Assembly: GCA_014529385.2 (NCBI GenBank)
Contig: CM043953.1
Coordinates: 115,788,049-115,852,048 of the forward strand
Source of the DNA: Adiantum capillus-veneris
Lineage: Eukaryota > Streptophyta > Polypodiopsida > Polypodiales > Pteridaceae
Reading direction: 5' to 3'
DNA: 64,000 bases
Made by a program: the position numbers and the translations under genes. This document shows positions 30,922 to 43,965 of this stretch, piece after piece; within the stretch, counting starts at the first letter, position 1, and each line of letters opens with the position of its first letter. The notes beneath the pieces were generated by a model. It saw nothing but the letters and a program-made list of their open reading frames with translations. It searched no databases and was not told where the DNA came from.

Positions 30922-32896
30922 TTCAAGAATGTGGGTAATCTACTATGGGACCATCTGACCGGCAAGAAAGATACTTTGGGAGCCAGAGTTGACCTTAGAA
31001 ATGTGGATCGTATGGAGCAATATTGGCCGCAAACAGCGTCTGATGGATCGATAAAACTCCCTAAAGCACCATGGATTTTCACAGGAGCCCAAGAACACAA
31101 AGTAAAAGAGACCATTCGATCTTTGCGGACCCCCACTGGCGTAATGCACTCGCTCCGAACGTGTTTTACTAAAGAAGGAAAGCTTACCGGTTTGAAGTCA
31201 CACGATTGGCATAAAATGTGTCAGGTACGTTCATAGTGGACTTTAATATCATTGCATAAAATGTGGACTTTAATATCATTGCTGCACATACTTTACAGTT
31301 TATTTTACCGGTTGCCATTGAGGGATGTTTGTCTCTCGACATCCGTAACACAATCTACAAACTTGCAAAGCTGGTGCAATGGATCTCACAAAAGGAGATC
31401 AACGTAGACTCCATACCATTCGCCAAACTAAATGCTGCGGAGCTTGTGTGCATGTTTGAGAAACATTTTCCTACTACCATGCTAACCATTCAGGTGCATC
31501 TTCTTGTTCACATAGTTGATGAAGTGGAAATAGCTGGCACAGTTCATTCCAGATGGATGTTCTTCTTAGAACGTTTCATGAAAACGCTTAAGGGATATGT
31601 GCGTCAAAAGGCACGTCCGGAGGGTAGCATGGCAGAAGGTTGGTTGGTATCAGAGTCCCTAGTGTACATTGGAGAGTGGCTAGACGGATTTGATAAAGCT
31701 CGGGACACGCTATGGAGAACCATAGATGATGAGCGCATATCTGGGATTTTCATGTGCAATCTCGGTGTTGAGAAGAAGATGACGGAAGATCTAGAGGCTA
31801 AAATCAACTGATTTTGCATGCTTCACAATCCAGTGATGCAAAAGTGGATTTCACAATATGAGGATGCAAAGCAAGAGTGACAAAGGGCACGAATCGAGTG
31901 GAGACGGGGAAGACGACCACCGATGCACTATCTGACGGTTCTGGAGAGCCTACCAACATTCATGAGCTTAAGATGGTTGCACAACCAATTGAAAAGCGCA
32001 CAACAATGCGGTGAGGAAGTGACTGAGGAAGAGTGGGAGTACTCTCGGGGTTGCGCGACCAAGGTAAGTTTGCAATGTACGACTAGCTAGTGACTTTATT
32101 TCTAAACGTTTGAACGGCCACTCATAATCTTTGTTCATTTTAGTATAAGTCATACACAGCAGCATGGTGTAAAGGTCGACATTTTAGGGTGGAACGGATC
32201 GACAAAAAGCGTTTTACTCAAGATTGTGGAATCATGGCAAAATTTGAACAGTCTAGTTGACGACGTTCCTCTGATGTAGATCCTGTGGTGGCGGAACTCA
32301 CTTACTTTGGCACGCTACAAGAGATATTGAGGATCGATTACAGAGGATTTTTTGTCGACTTGTTCGACGTGCAATGGTTCAAGATAATCATGGAGGGTCG
32401 CAACGCTACTGTGCGTAGAGGAGAGTCTGGTTTTCTTGAGGTGGATTCCACTAAGAAATGGAATGACCTAAGAGACACTTTTGTACAACCCGAGCATTGT
32501 GAACAAGTAAGTATGTAAATAGTTAATATCCCCCTTTTACAAGTTATGTGCTTGAAAGCTCTCATGTAAGTTATGTGGCTCTGGCAGGTAATATTTCATC
32601 CTACAAAGTCTACATCAAACTAGTGGTATGTCATAGAGGTAGCCCCTCGTAGTGCAAGGACGTATGAAGGCTACCATGTGCCAATCACAACGGCATCAAT
32701 GGAGGAGATCAAAGAAGATGCTCAATCAGAAGCCGCTGCGGTGGTGCCAGACGAGCATCAAGATGCTACTACTCTATATGGGGTGCATGCAGAGGAGCTA
32801 CAAAATGAAACAGAGGATATGTGTTTAAACGGGGAGCTCTATATAGATATAGGAAGTTATGCTGAGTTATGCGAGGATGAGAGAGAGATCTCTTAA
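30922..32896 (+). pseudogene. tnpD: tnpD 3' exons of CACTA copy 2
   Basis: Corresponds to exon 3 (end, to 31224), exon 4 (31299-32063), exon 5 (32144-32506) and exon 6 (32588-32896) of the intact gene, with splice borders conserved. It is broken by a TGA at about 31809-31811 (exon 4), TGA codons near 31877 and 32258, and other changes. The 5' exons are at 56575-57245. Confidence 0.9.
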
Positions 32897-33168
32897 AGCC
32901 ACAAATATTGTATTTGAACAATTTTGCTCCGTGTTGTAAAAGCTCTGGCTCTCTAAGTACCTTCCATGGTGTCTAACGCTCTTTTCTACTCGCGCTCACA
33001 TCTTTTGATTGAAAATTCTGAGTTTTCAACTTGCCTCTTCTATCACTCAATTCATTGCGTCATTGTATTTATATGCGTCATTACGTCATTGTATTTAATG
33101 GTCTTTGCGTCATTGTCTACTCTATTCATTCAATATTAAGTTTAAATATTCGTGTGTTTAATGCAGGT

Positions 33169-34478
33169 ATGGATGATGAGGAGTTTCTTTCTTCTTTGTC
33201 ACCGCAGCAGAGATAGTGGTACGTGGAGCGTCATCCCTCTGGCGCATCATCGCGCGTTCCTACTCCATCCGCATCTCCCTCTCTTTCGGAGCATTCGGCG
33301 CGCTCCGAAGCTTCGGCGTCGACGAGACGAGCTTCACACTCGTCTAGACACTGGCGCTCTAGTGGTGGCGGTGGCGGTTGTTGTGGGGATTCCGCCGCCG
33401 ATGCCTCCACACCGCCTCGTGTTCGACGAGGCTCTTTACCCTCCCCTTCTTTGCCCGCCCCCACACCAGCCACAGCATCGCCATCTACGCCAGGTTTTGC
33501 GCGGCTGACTGTTCCTAGCAGCTACACACCTCTACCTACTCCGCCAAGAGCCACCCAACTCGACACTCCTCGCTTCGGGGCCCAGACGCCGGTGGAGACA
33601 CCTGAAGTCCGTACCCCCATCGACACGCCGCTAGAGACCCCTGCCGGGACACCCACGTTCACGCGTCTCCGGCCAGAGGGCTTGCCTTACTCCGTCGACT
33701 TCAGCGGCGGCATCATCATGGATGATGACGGCAAGAAGGTGATCTCGCGCATGCGTGGTCTTTGCTCTCAGCTGTTTAGACACTACATACTAAACAAATG
33801 GAGTGAAGTACCAAGTGATTTAAAAAACAGAGTCATCAGTATACTTCATGATGAGTTTCCCATTCCAACACGGGATCAGCGCTTCAATGAAGACCTGATG
33901 AAGATTCGAATGCGCGAATACTGCAAACACAAGTATTCCGAAGTGCAAAAAGCAATCAAGCATGGGTGGAACAGGCCAGATTGGCTGGCCAAAGAAGATT
34001 GGAAGAATGCGAAGAAAGCAGCGCGCGAGAATCCCGACAAGTGGAAGCAACAAAAGGATGCAGCCAGAGCGCGAGTAGAGGCAGGGAGCTCGCACCACTT
34101 GGGGAGCGGTGGATGGGCATCATTTGAGGCCGATTTTGTAAGTGTTTTCGCATTGCTCTTTATGTTCGATAGTTTAGGGTTTATGAGTTTTTTAATTCTA
34201 ACATAATGAAATCTTTGTATGTTTTGACAGTGGTCGATGACAGGACGTGATCCCACACCGTACGAGCGCGAGTACGCAGGCAGGAAGGGCTTAAACGCCC
34301 TGATGGACATTCTCAGTTCTCGCGGCGGCATGGTTAGTATTAGGGTTTACTCTTTTCTATTTTTTGTATTGTTTTATAAATGTCGTTATATGTTTATACT
34401 TACTGAAAGCTGTCTTATTGTCTTTTTTTGCAGAATCCGACAGATACGTCGCTTGGACGCGATGAGACGTCTGACTAG
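33169..34478 (+). pseudogene. tnpA: tnpA-like gene of CACTA copy 2, early stop
   Basis: Counterpart of 12170-13483 with exons 33169-34137, 34231-34332 and 34434-34478 and the same GT..AG borders. A TAG at 33214-33216 replaces the Gln codon after SLSPQQR, truncating the protein at 15 residues; the rest is open and well conserved. A downstream restart is possible (open from 33223), but loss of function is the simpler reading. Confidence 0.85.
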
Positions 34479-34854
34479 ACGACGTCAGTTTAGCCGTAGC
34501 TAGATAGGATTAGTTTAGGGTTTCTCATAGCTTATGTATCATGAGACGGATTTTATACGTCTTTTTGAACCATGTATATTATTACATTTGTCACCGCAGT
34601 TCATTTTGCCAATCAATTCTTTATGCCTATGATGTTGTACAATTGTCATTATTACATTTGCCAATCAATTCATTTTGCCTATGATGTGTACAATTGTCAA
34701 TTTTATGCTTGTCAATTTTGCAAACAATGCGTCTTGTGGGTGACTATTTTGGGTCTATTATCTACCCTTGCACTTTTTTAAAAAAGTGAATCAAGTACAA
34801 TATGGTTGATGGGTGGCAGGGCATTCAATGCCCTGTCACCCAAAAAGATTTCTC

Positions 34855-35103
34855 TCAGGCGTCGCTATAACCGTCGCTATTTATGGCTCTGTAGCGTCGC
34901 TATGAGCGTCGCTATAGACTTCTGTGTAAACATCGCTATAACCGTTGCTATAGGCGTCGCTATATGCATCGTTATACGCGTCGCTTTATAGCGACGCATA
35001 TAGCGATGCCTATAGCGACGCTATTAGCGACGCCAGGGGTTATAAAAACCTAGTGTATTTCCGTCGCTAACAGCGTCACAAGAGCACACAACCTCTTGTA
35101 GTG
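34855..35103 (+). repeat. Right-end subterminal array of CACTA copy 2
   Basis: Shorter version of the copy 1 array: about six GCGTCGCTA-type and four TAGCGACGC-type motifs, several with CpG-to-TpG/CpA decay (CATCGCTA, CCGTTGCTA), consistent with methylation-driven mutation. Ends with the 12-bp terminal repeat. Confidence 0.8.
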
Positions 35104-35282
35104 TTTTTGTGGCTGCTAGGTTTTTCTCAAAGATGTGTTGATGTTGCTTGGCTAACTTAGATGCTCTCTCTCTCTCTCTATCTCTCTATCTCTCTCTCCA
35201 TCTTTCTTTTCCTTTATTTGACTAATGGCATGGGGGACGTGACTTTCAAAGTATAACGTATCACCCCAGCACCGTTAATATA

Positions 35283-35354
<72 letters not shown>

Positions 35355-35426
35355 TGCTTGTTTTTGCTAATGGCACGCAAGAGGTGACTTTCAATGTATA
35401 AAGTATCACCCGTGCGTTGTTAGTAT

Positions 35427-35502
<76 letters not shown>

Positions 35503-35587
35503 ATATCTATCTTTTGCATATTTTGGCTAATGGTGCACGGGGATGTGATTTCCAAAGAAAAAGTATCACCCACGTGCCGTTAGTATA

Positions 35588-35637
<50 letters not shown>

Positions 35638-35898
35638 TCGTTCAGTTACTTCTTGACTCAAGCTAAGTTGTCTGAACATCATGCAATGAAAATTTTTTTT
35701 GTCCATGTTTCCTTTCTAGATTGTGCACGTGGAAGGCAAAAACAATGTGGCTATAGATGCATTTTCTTGCAAACCATAAGTGTCTGCCTCTCCCTCTCCC
35801 TATCTCTCTCTCCTATGTCACATCCACTATCCTTATTTGCCTTTTGGTGTGCGGGTGTGGCTTAACACAATGTATACTATTTCTTGCACCATAAGTCG

Positions 35899-35993
<95 letters not shown>

Positions 35994-36089
35994 AAATACC
36001 TGTCACGAAACGTCAAGTTAATTGCTTGTTTTTGTGGCTGCTAGCGTTTTTCTCAAAGATGTGTTGATGTTGCTTAGCTAACTTAGCTG

Positions 36090-36150
<61 letters not shown>
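35104..36150 (+). repeat. Microsatellite-rich tandem unit (flank of CACTA copy 2)
   Basis: The segment starting TTTTTGTGGCTGCTAG and running through TGTGTTGATGTTGCTT at 35104 recurs at 36031, so a unit of about 930 bp is tandemly repeated. A shorter 180-bp sub-pattern (TAATGGCACG...GTATCACCC...GTTAGTATA, then CT repeat) recurs three times within it. Tracts: (AT)n 35286-35351, (CT)n 35429-35496 and 35589-35635, (GA)n 35903-35989, (CT)n 36089-36150. An inverted copy lies at 59482-60000. Confidence 0.8.
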
Positions 36151-36152
<2 letters not shown>

Positions 36153-36349
36153 GCTGAGTGCAACAGTACCAATTAGTAGACCGATCGTATGACAAATTAA
36201 AGTGGCACATTTATTATAATAATTTTACACGTGTCAAAAGGAATTGAGCGCGTGCATTTAATAACGATAAATAAGAGTGAGAACTGTTAGAGATAAAGAA
36301 AGTGAAAGAAAGAGAGAGAGGGAGAGAGGATAACGCACAGAGAGAGAGC

Positions 36350-36439
<90 letters not shown>

Positions 36440-36529
36440 AGCAAGCATAATTTAAAAAATGCCATGCAGCCAACAACATTGGTTCTTTTTCATGAATAGG
36501 ATTGTGATACATTAGACAAAAGAGGCAGA
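36151..36529. other. Non-coding, ending in long (GA)n
   Basis: Unique AT-rich DNA, then GA-rich sequence with an almost pure tract at about 36351-36437. Long Ser/Leu open frames here are repeat artefacts. Confidence 0.6.
36351..36437. repeat. (GA)n microsatellite, about 43 units
   Basis: Nearly uninterrupted GA tract of 87 bp. Confidence 0.9.
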
Positions 36530-37829
36530 ATGTGGATCCAAAGCTTCTGCTTGGATTCCAACCTTCAAAGGACATTTTTGCTCAGCTGCTTAGAGTTTCA
36601 ACCAAAAGAAATATTGACTTCATTGAAGACATGGATCAAGAAGAATCAAGAGGTAAGGATGAGTCACAGATGTCTAGAAGCCAAGAGGTTTCCTCACCCC
36701 GCAAGGTCCTTGTTAAAAGACACACTACAAAGAGAAATAAATGTAGACTTCTTATATGTTACTAGCTAGTCTACCAACCAGTCCTAGTGCTAACAAAAGG
36801 AAGGGCATAAAGGAAGCACCTTCTGTGGAAGAGCCTACAATAATCCATGAAAGGCTTTTTGATTTTGGAGTTTCAACAGGGGCTAGGGACAAATTTCATA
36901 TGGTACATTCTATGTTTATTAATCTTGAGGATCTTCTAGCCTAGCATAGAGAATTCCTACAGCCTCAAAAAGATAGCTTTGATGTGAAGGTGCAGATGGG
37001 GAGGGTAGTTTTACCCATTATAGTTGTGGTGCATTTAAGTGACTGTGGTGCCAAACGGCAGTCACATAAGAAGTATAGAGAATTGCCACTTTCTTGCCAA
37101 CATTCATGGTGTCCTTTGCACCACAGGGACTGGAAACTAGTTTAAGAGCCTTTTGGCTTTCTTATATACTTGAACAGCCTATTTGGGATGCTTATGAAGA
37201 AGCTCGATGAGGTTATGGAGGAGCAGGATTCAAATTCAGATAAAGAAGATGAGGAGACAATGCACTACAATGAAGTGGAGGAGGTTGAAGAGACAATCGG
37301 CCTTGAGATAGCAGCAATTGAAGTACAAAAAAGTAGGCTGCTCTTGATGAAGACATCAAGAAATCAAATTACCATTGGATGTCACTGGCTTCAGCGAGAA
37401 GCATGCTTAGATGATGTTGCCTGGTGTGCCGGAGTTTAAAATTGGCAACAAAACCTATATTTTTCTACATGATGTGAAAAGCATCTTTTGTTTAAGGGAG
37501 GACTTTTCCTTGGCTAACATCTTCAGATTCCAAGAGGAGAAGAATGGGTTTGTGTTACAGGACAATAGCGATAATGAGGCAATGGAAACATCTAGCACTC
37601 CATTAGAATGCCTCCAACATTGCTTTGAGAACGCTCAAAGAAACAAGAAGCACTCCCTGATGAGGCCACCTTTGAAGCAATCAGACAAATCCTAAGACCA
37701 TCAACAAGTAACCAAAGAAGCAGAGAGTTGGTTCAAACATTTAGCACAAGAGTTGACTATGTTTGTGGACCTATGGAGGGAGGAGCTCTAGATGCAAGAT
37801 GACAGCTTCATGGTAGCATCTCTCTCTCG

Positions 37830-37879
<50 letters not shown>

Positions 37880-38334
37880 GTGTGTGTGTGTGTGTGTATG
37901 TGTGTGTGTGTGTGTGCGCAGCCTTGGATTGCTGAATTGGATGACTTCGTTCATTGTTTGAGTCAAGAGGATCGCAAAAAAAATGATGCCCTAGCTCAGT
38001 ATTTTACTAGGCTTTGCAAGGCACCAATTATAGTTTTTCACAATGGAATGTCACAAGAGGGTACCACAACAACTTTCACGTTAAAAACACTCTCACGCTT
38101 CTTGGGTGGACCAATGCTGACAAAGTCATTCTTGTAGACAAGGTGTTTTCTAGAGATTGTTTGGCTATTCTTCAAGCTAGATAGGCGATCGTGCGGCATA
38201 TTATTACACATACATAGCAATGGCACTAGCACTTGGGAGACAAAACCCGACTGAACTCGTAGAGTATGGCAACAATCTCATGATTTGGTACAAGGGTGAT
38301 GTGTCAAAAGATAAACTTGAACCTTTAAAATCTT
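36530..38334 (+). pseudogene. Unidentified coding remnant X
   Basis: Several plus-strand open pieces in changing frames look coding but match no family I know: GFQPSKDIFAQLLRVSTKR (36550), LFDFGVSTGARDKFHMVHSM (36858), an acidic DEVMEEQDSNSDKEDEE (37210), PWIAELDDFVHCLSQEDRKK (37920) and a final piece with IAMALALGRQNPTELVEYGN ending in a natural TGA at 38334. A 90-bp (GT)n tract lies inside the coding-like region, in frame with it. The last 400 bp are duplicated at 39416-39785 with mostly conservative changes, suggesting past protein-level constraint. Stops at several places indicate a pseudogene or unrecognised introns. Confidence 0.35.
37829..37917. repeat. (GT)n microsatellite
   Basis: About 44 GT units with three interruptions, inside unidentified remnant X. 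Confidence 0.9.
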
Positions 38335-39415
38335 GATACACAATAGTAGACATTGTATTAAGAGAACGTACTACAAAAAAAATCAAATTTGTACAAATGA
38401 TATCAACTCAGAGTCTCTTCCTCCACTTGTGTTTCACGTACTCCATTGTCTCTCTCCACCTTTGTTGACCTTCACGAGAACTCAATTTGTTGTATGCCAA
38501 TGATCTTTTAATTTTCTTTTGTTATAAATGCCTGATGGCTTGTGTTGCATCTGAAAAGGCTAAGACTTCTTTTGCTTGCATTCGTGGAATGATTCTATGA
38601 TAGAACCATTCAAATAGTTCTCTAAAATTTTTTGCCTTGACTTGAGAGCCACTATGTCGTGTGTGTCTAAAGTAAGCATTTTTGGCCATGTAATGAGACT
38701 TCTCCATACCTTGGGTATATTGCTAGTTTACCATACATTTGTATAAAATATGGTAAATGATGTGCTGTAAGGAAGCAAAGTGTTCGGTATATTTTACACT
38801 CACATAGCTACACATAATGAAGAATCATAATGCAGAGATAACACCATGTAGTGAGTAATTTGGGTGTTTATCCAAGCTACCTTAAACAATTTTTTGAGCA
38901 GGTTAAGATTCTCCTTGAACTTGTTCATATCACCTTGTGACTAGTTGTCTTTGTTGTATATCAAATATAGCATGTCTATTGAACTCCAAACCTAAGCCTT
39001 AGCGTTACGTGTAGCTCGTTCTTGATCCTTGACTGCAATATGTAGCTTTTTCCAATTTTGATACACAACTTTGCTAACATAAGACATGTTATATATTCTT
39101 GTCTGCTTTGTTAGCTTTGGATCTTGTATGCCTAGCGGTTTAGAAAAAAACCTCCGTGCCTTGACCCCACTGATGGATGGTTTGGATGGGAAATCCTTCT
39201 CAGCAGTTGATCTCTTTTCATCTCGCTAGATTTTTACATTGCCCACATAAAGACCCATATTTGATTGTACCAGCTCTAGGCACTTTAGAGCCACTTGTTG
39301 CTTTGCTAAGTTCTTGATTTTCCAAGAAAACCCAATGTATAGGTAGAAAAATTTCTCCACAAATCTACAAAGAGCATACATTGTACATGTGTGACGTTCT
39401 CTCTCTCGAGAATAT
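37918..39415. repeat. Duplicated unit R1 (uninterrupted copy)
   Basis: About 1.5 kb that recurs directly after itself as R2. Anchors: GCAAGGCACCAATTATAG at 38017 and 39507, ATCAACTCAGAGTC at 38402 and 39850, and TTTTACACTCACATAGCTAC at 38791 and 44259. R1 lacks the copia insertion and so shows the empty target site. Confidence 0.85.
38390..39415 (-). pseudogene. Unidentified coding remnant Y, copy in R1
   Basis: The minus-strand C-terminal piece (about 38707-38405) reads FRELFEWFYHRIIPRMQAKEV with one stop before KKIKRSLAYNKLSSREGQQR. Upstream pieces include CRFVEKFFYLYIGF and LECLELVQSNMGL-like blocks. It converges on remnant X. The parallel copy in R2 keeps the same residues at most positions, so it was a real protein. 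Family unknown. Confidence 0.35.
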
Positions 39416-40211
39416 GTGCGCAATCTTTGATTGTTGAAAAGGATGACTTCCTTTGTTGGCAGAGTTGAGAGTATTGCAGAAAAAGGATGCTGCCCTAGCA
39501 CAGTTGCAAGGCACCAATTATAGTTTTTCACAACAATGGAATGTCACAAGAAGGTACCATGGCAACTTTCACGTTAAAGACAATCTCACGCTTTGCTAGA
39601 GATTGTTTTGGCTATTCTCCAAGCTAGATAGGCAGTCATGCGGCGTATTATCACACATACACAGCAATGACACTAGCACTTGGGAGACAAAACCCTGTTG
39701 AACTTTTAGAGTATGGCAAACATCTCATGATTTGGTACAAGGATGATGTGCCAGAAGACAAACTTCAACCTTCAAAATCTTGATACATAATAGTCGATAT
39801 TGTATTAAGAGAATGTATTACAAAAAAATTCAAATTTGTACATCTGATATCAACTCAGAGTCACTTCCTCCACTTGTGGTTCACGTACTCCATTGTCTCT
39901 CTTCACCTTTGTTGACCTTCACGAGCACTCAAGTTGTTGTATGCCAATGATCTTTTAATTTTCTTTTATTGTAAATGCTTGATGGCTTGTGCTGCATCTG
40001 AAAAAGCGAAGACTTCTTTTGCTTGCATTTGGTGAATGACTCTATGATAGAACCATTCAAATAGTTCTCTCAAATTGTTTGCCTTGACTTGAGAGCCATC
40101 GTGCCGTGTGTTTTTGAAGTAAGCATTTTTTACCATGTCATGAGACTTCTCCATACCTTGGGTATTCCATCTTGCCGGTGTTCAATATATTTATATAAAA
40201 TTATTAAAATG

Positions 40212-40236
40212 TGTGAGTGCGCAAATGTGGTGTGTG

Positions 40237-40294
<58 letters not shown>

Positions 40295-40461
40295 AGTGGG
40301 TGTGGGTGGAGCTCCCAAGTCTCACTGTGTGAGCAAAATGTGAGAATGAGTGGGAGCTCCTTATTCTTTGTATATGTATACAGAATAAGGAGATAAATGT
40401 GGGCAACCAGACTCTTGTTTGTTGGCGGACATGGCAAAGGCACGCAGATCTTTACCTAACA
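40212..40461 (-). repeat. 3' LTR of copia element
   Basis: 250 bp, with a (GA)n tract at 40241-40292. Matches 43984-44221. Confidence 0.88.
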
Positions 40462-41055
40462 ATCTCCCACTAAAGACTATGTGCCAATAAGTGGCGAGAA
40501 AACTAAAGTACAACTAGTATGTACAAGAGGTGAGAAAAGACGGATCTCAACCTATGACTCACTCCAAGTATGTGAGTGCACTTGTAACCGCTCTATCGTA
40601 AATGCAAGGTGCATACCACTGGGGCTAGAGCCACGATGACACTCTGCTGCAGCAACACGTATCTAGTAACGATCTGCAATGCTCCACTATGCACAATGTC
40701 AGTGTCAGTCATCACACAATTGAAAACTCCCACTGCAAATGCACCAACCACATAAGCAAGATCAAGTCTTGAGACCAAAGGGTTAGGCATGAGAGAGCCA
40801 AAAGCTGGAAAAACATGCACTATGTGTGCCAACCTATTGCTGTTAGCAACCTCAATGCCAAATGCATCCTCATCAGGAACCACCTAACTATGCATCACCA
40901 TGTCAACACCAAATGGAAAAGGCATTTGTGCTGAGAATGATTGCAAAATTGAAAATCAGCACCATTGCGATCACTCTCCCATTGTTGTGTCTTAATAGAG
41001 CATTGCCGCTCTACCTTTGCAATCGCTAACTCAATTACAGGTCATACACAGTTGT
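40462..41055 (-). other. Copia 3' internal region without pol
   Basis: From the PPT (40462-40472) to the pre-integrase remnant. The minus ORF 40883-40593 (96 codons) has no recognisable motif. Integrase, RT and RNase H would normally occupy about 3 kb here; the region is a deletion scar. Confidence 0.5.
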
Positions 41056-41960
41056 CTAAAGGACACTATTGCCCTTAAATGTATCAGATGCATCATAGAA
41101 CAATGCACCGGTCTTTGACTCAATTGATGTCACCTCAACTGATGATTGGCCAAGTTGTGCATCCCTAGAGATACCATTGTCTGCGTGAACGTCACCACAA
41201 TACAAATGCACAATCGGCTCTACATGCAGCACATCCACAAAAGAGACATGCATCGTCTCTCGCTCCAAACATGGCTGCAAATACACAGAGACTACACTGT
41301 CTCGTTTGTCAAAAATGTGAAAAGGATACACTAGACCACTCCTAGCACCTCTAGCTAGCACCAGTGATCCCTTATGCATCACACAAAAGACCGCTCTCCA
41401 AGCAATACACAGTGTCCAAAACTCTACAATTGACTCACTGAAATCAGACTCTGACTAAGTCTTGGTACATAACGTACATCATGTAGCGTAAGCAATGCAC
41501 CACTAGGTAAAGACAAGCAAATGTCTCCAGCACCCTCTATGTCAAATGCTAATCCATCAGCAAACTACACACAACCAAGTCTCCCACTAGAGAAAGAGCA
41601 AAACAAATCACGACGTGGTGTCACATGAAAAAATGCATGATCCTCTAGGAGAAAACACGTAGACAATGTGCTATCCCAAGACACAAATTAATGTGAAAGC
41701 AAGCTAGACTCAAAAGTGACATGCCCGTCACATGTATACTCTCTAGCATCTATCCTCATAATAGCACCATGCATCTGCCTCTTTTGTTGCTTCATACATT
41801 TGAGGCAACGGTGCCTAATATGCCCCTTGTGGCCAGAGTACCAACATGTCAGTCGCCGTGAATGAAAGTCGCCTCTCGTGGCCATGCCAAACAATGGCAA
41901 ACAAAACAAACAATGCTTGAGATCACAAGATTCTCCCACCCAAGAGCAGATCACTATCTC
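41056..41960 (-). pseudogene. Gag end, protease and pre-integrase of copia element
   Basis: In order: a zinc knuckle CWYSGHKGHIRHRC in which the second Cys has become Ser; a protease region with AFFHVTPRRDLFCSF and HDVRYVPRLSQSLISVSQL in partly shifted frames and stops; and a GAG-pre-integrase block KGSLVLARGARSGLVYPF. The protease catalytic Asp block is degraded. All are hallmarks of Ty1/copia polyproteins. Confidence 0.8.
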
Positions 41961-43965
41961 AAGAAAAAAAAAACAAGTGAGAAAACTGTCAAGTTCACAA
42001 GCCTCTAATAGGCAAACAAATATGGAAAAATTTTGGCAGAGTCTCCCTTGTAACTAGAGTAAAAACTCAACAGTAAACCGTAAATGGAGACAACAACAAA
42101 ATACCCAAATGGCCAAATCTGAGAATGTACTTGTCCAAAATCACCTCACAAAGTCAAACATAGAGCAAGCACGCTCGAGCCGGAGTACCATTCAACAGTG
42201 CCACAAATGACATACACGTGACAGTGAAAACAACTGCCAAAATATGTCAACCACTACACATTGCTCAAAAGCATGATCAACTGCATCAAAATCAATGCTC
42301 ACATATGCATAAAATAACTCCACAATCTACAAACTTTGCAAGCATAAATTGGGACAAACTCTTTAACCGAGTGTAAAGTGCATAACCATATACACGCAAA
42401 CTATCTCAAAAACGCATCCCACAAGAGAAACTGCCTGCAAAAATATGAAAAAATATGTGAAACCTGTGACTAACCTATATTATAGCCACACAAGCATACA
42501 CAAATCCTCACTCCTGCGAGAGTGGGTACAAGAACAACAAACTGTGTCAAAAGAGACAAAACCTGTCAAAAGTCAGAGTAAACACTCGATCACTGTCAAA
42601 GTGGGAATATATCGACCACTGTACAAAATGGCATAACACTGGAAACTTTTATGGCAAGAAGACAAGGAAAAACAAATAGAATTTCCTTTGCAAAATGAGT
42701 CAAACCTCAACGCAAACCGCAAGCCAAAAAACTGCAGTTAACTACCAGAGTGGGAGTCAACTCGACCACCAAACCATCAGAGAGCAAACTGCCAACACGC
42801 ATAAACCATGGCAAGAAAAAGGGGGAAAATCCCGCAAAGTTTTCCCTAGAGACTGAGAAAAAACTCAAAAATTCTCACCAAATACGCATGACAATAGACA
42901 CTATTGTTGTAGCAAAATCCACAAATGGTCTATATGCAATGCCAAAACCCTGGCAAACTGGCTCACTCCTGATTGAGTTCTATGGACATGTACCTGTCCA
43001 AAAAACATTGCAAGCTTATAAACCTGCTACCTACAAGCTATGGCTAGCTCAAATTGTATCCCCATAATGCATACATAGCATGAAACTGCACAAAACCGTG
43101 TTTAAAAAGCTCTCCGAAATATCCACACAGTCAAACAATGCACATGAAATGGCATCCGGATGTATCCCCATAATGCATACATAGCATGAAACTGCACAAA
43201 ACCGTGCTAAAAAAGCTCTCCGAAATATCCACACAGTCAAACAATGCACATGAAACGTCATCCGGATGTGTAACGATCCAAAAGTCACATCCCAAAGTAT
43301 CACTTGCATATGCAAAAACAAGGTGAATTCTCTCTTAAATAGCACCACAGTGTACCATACATAGCCAAAGAAGCAAACCGCATCACTGTCTACACTGTAG
43401 GAATCAAACTGCAAAACCTGGATGTGTCAAGATTGTTGACAAGCTGCTGCAAGAAAATTCAGCACTCAAAATTTCAGAATTTTTCTATGACCAGCATGTT
43501 AGGACGTACCAAAATCTCAAGGTAGACTCCTAGATCACATGTATCCGAGTCCGGGTGTGAGAGATATGCCAAAACCCTCTGTTTTCGGCCCAAAAACGCA
43601 CCATAAACTTGCTACTATTGCACTTGCTGTAATTAAGAGCATAATTTCAAAAAATGGACATCACCATCACGTTTGGAATGTGCCAAAACCTCAACCTAAA
43701 CTCTTGGATCATATCCATCCGATTCCGTGTGACGGAGATATGCAAAAAAACTGTTTTGGGAGCCAAAATAACAAAATCGAGCTACAACACTTCTTGTTCT
43801 TGCTCTTTTTCTGCAAAATTCAGCAATGGCTTGCTACACAATCTGAATATACATGCTTAAGCTGAGATCTGACAACGTCAAGCCATGTCCACCTCCGCCA
43901 AGCTCAAGCCGCCATAGCCGAGCTCCATCGCTTCTGTCTCGTCGGGAAGCCTTCGCACGCGTCAC
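41961..43965 (-). other. Copia leader/gag region, degenerate
   Basis: AT-rich, with no convincing gag core. It contains a 106-bp tandem duplication and, at 43500-43780, two diverged copies of a motif with ATGTGCCAAAACCTC..GGATCA..ATCCG..TGTG..GAGATATGC. The plus-strand ORFs 42445, 42750 and 43539 show no motif. Confidence 0.45.
43056..43268. repeat. 106-bp tandem duplication in copia leader
   Basis: GTATCCCCATAATGCATACA begins at 43056 and again at 43162; the two copies differ at only a few bases and end CATCCGGATGT. Confidence 0.92.

Larger units (their letters stand above)
30922..35103 (+). mobile_element. CACTA copy 2, 3' half
   Basis: Nearly identical to 9923-14131 of copy 1 (constant offset of 20999 through the tnpD exons) and ends CCTCTTGTAGTG. 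It starts abruptly inside tnpD exon 3 with no 5' terminal repeat. The right flank begins TTT (35104-35106). The missing 5' half is the inverted piece at 56575-59481; the two are probably halves of one insertion (see findings). Confidence 0.9.

Noticed and set aside
30922..35103. Independent third CACTA insertion, separate from the piece at 56575-59481
   Set aside because: It lacks a 5' end, the two pieces are complementary with matching outer flanks and TSD, and the intervening gap is only about 150 bp; one split element is simpler.
36258..36575. Long Ser/Leu-rich open frame
   Set aside because: It is the translation of a (GA)n/(CT)n tract; similar frames at 2382-2888, 6664-7105, 35813-36067, 40130-40443 and 58706-59251 are the same artefact.
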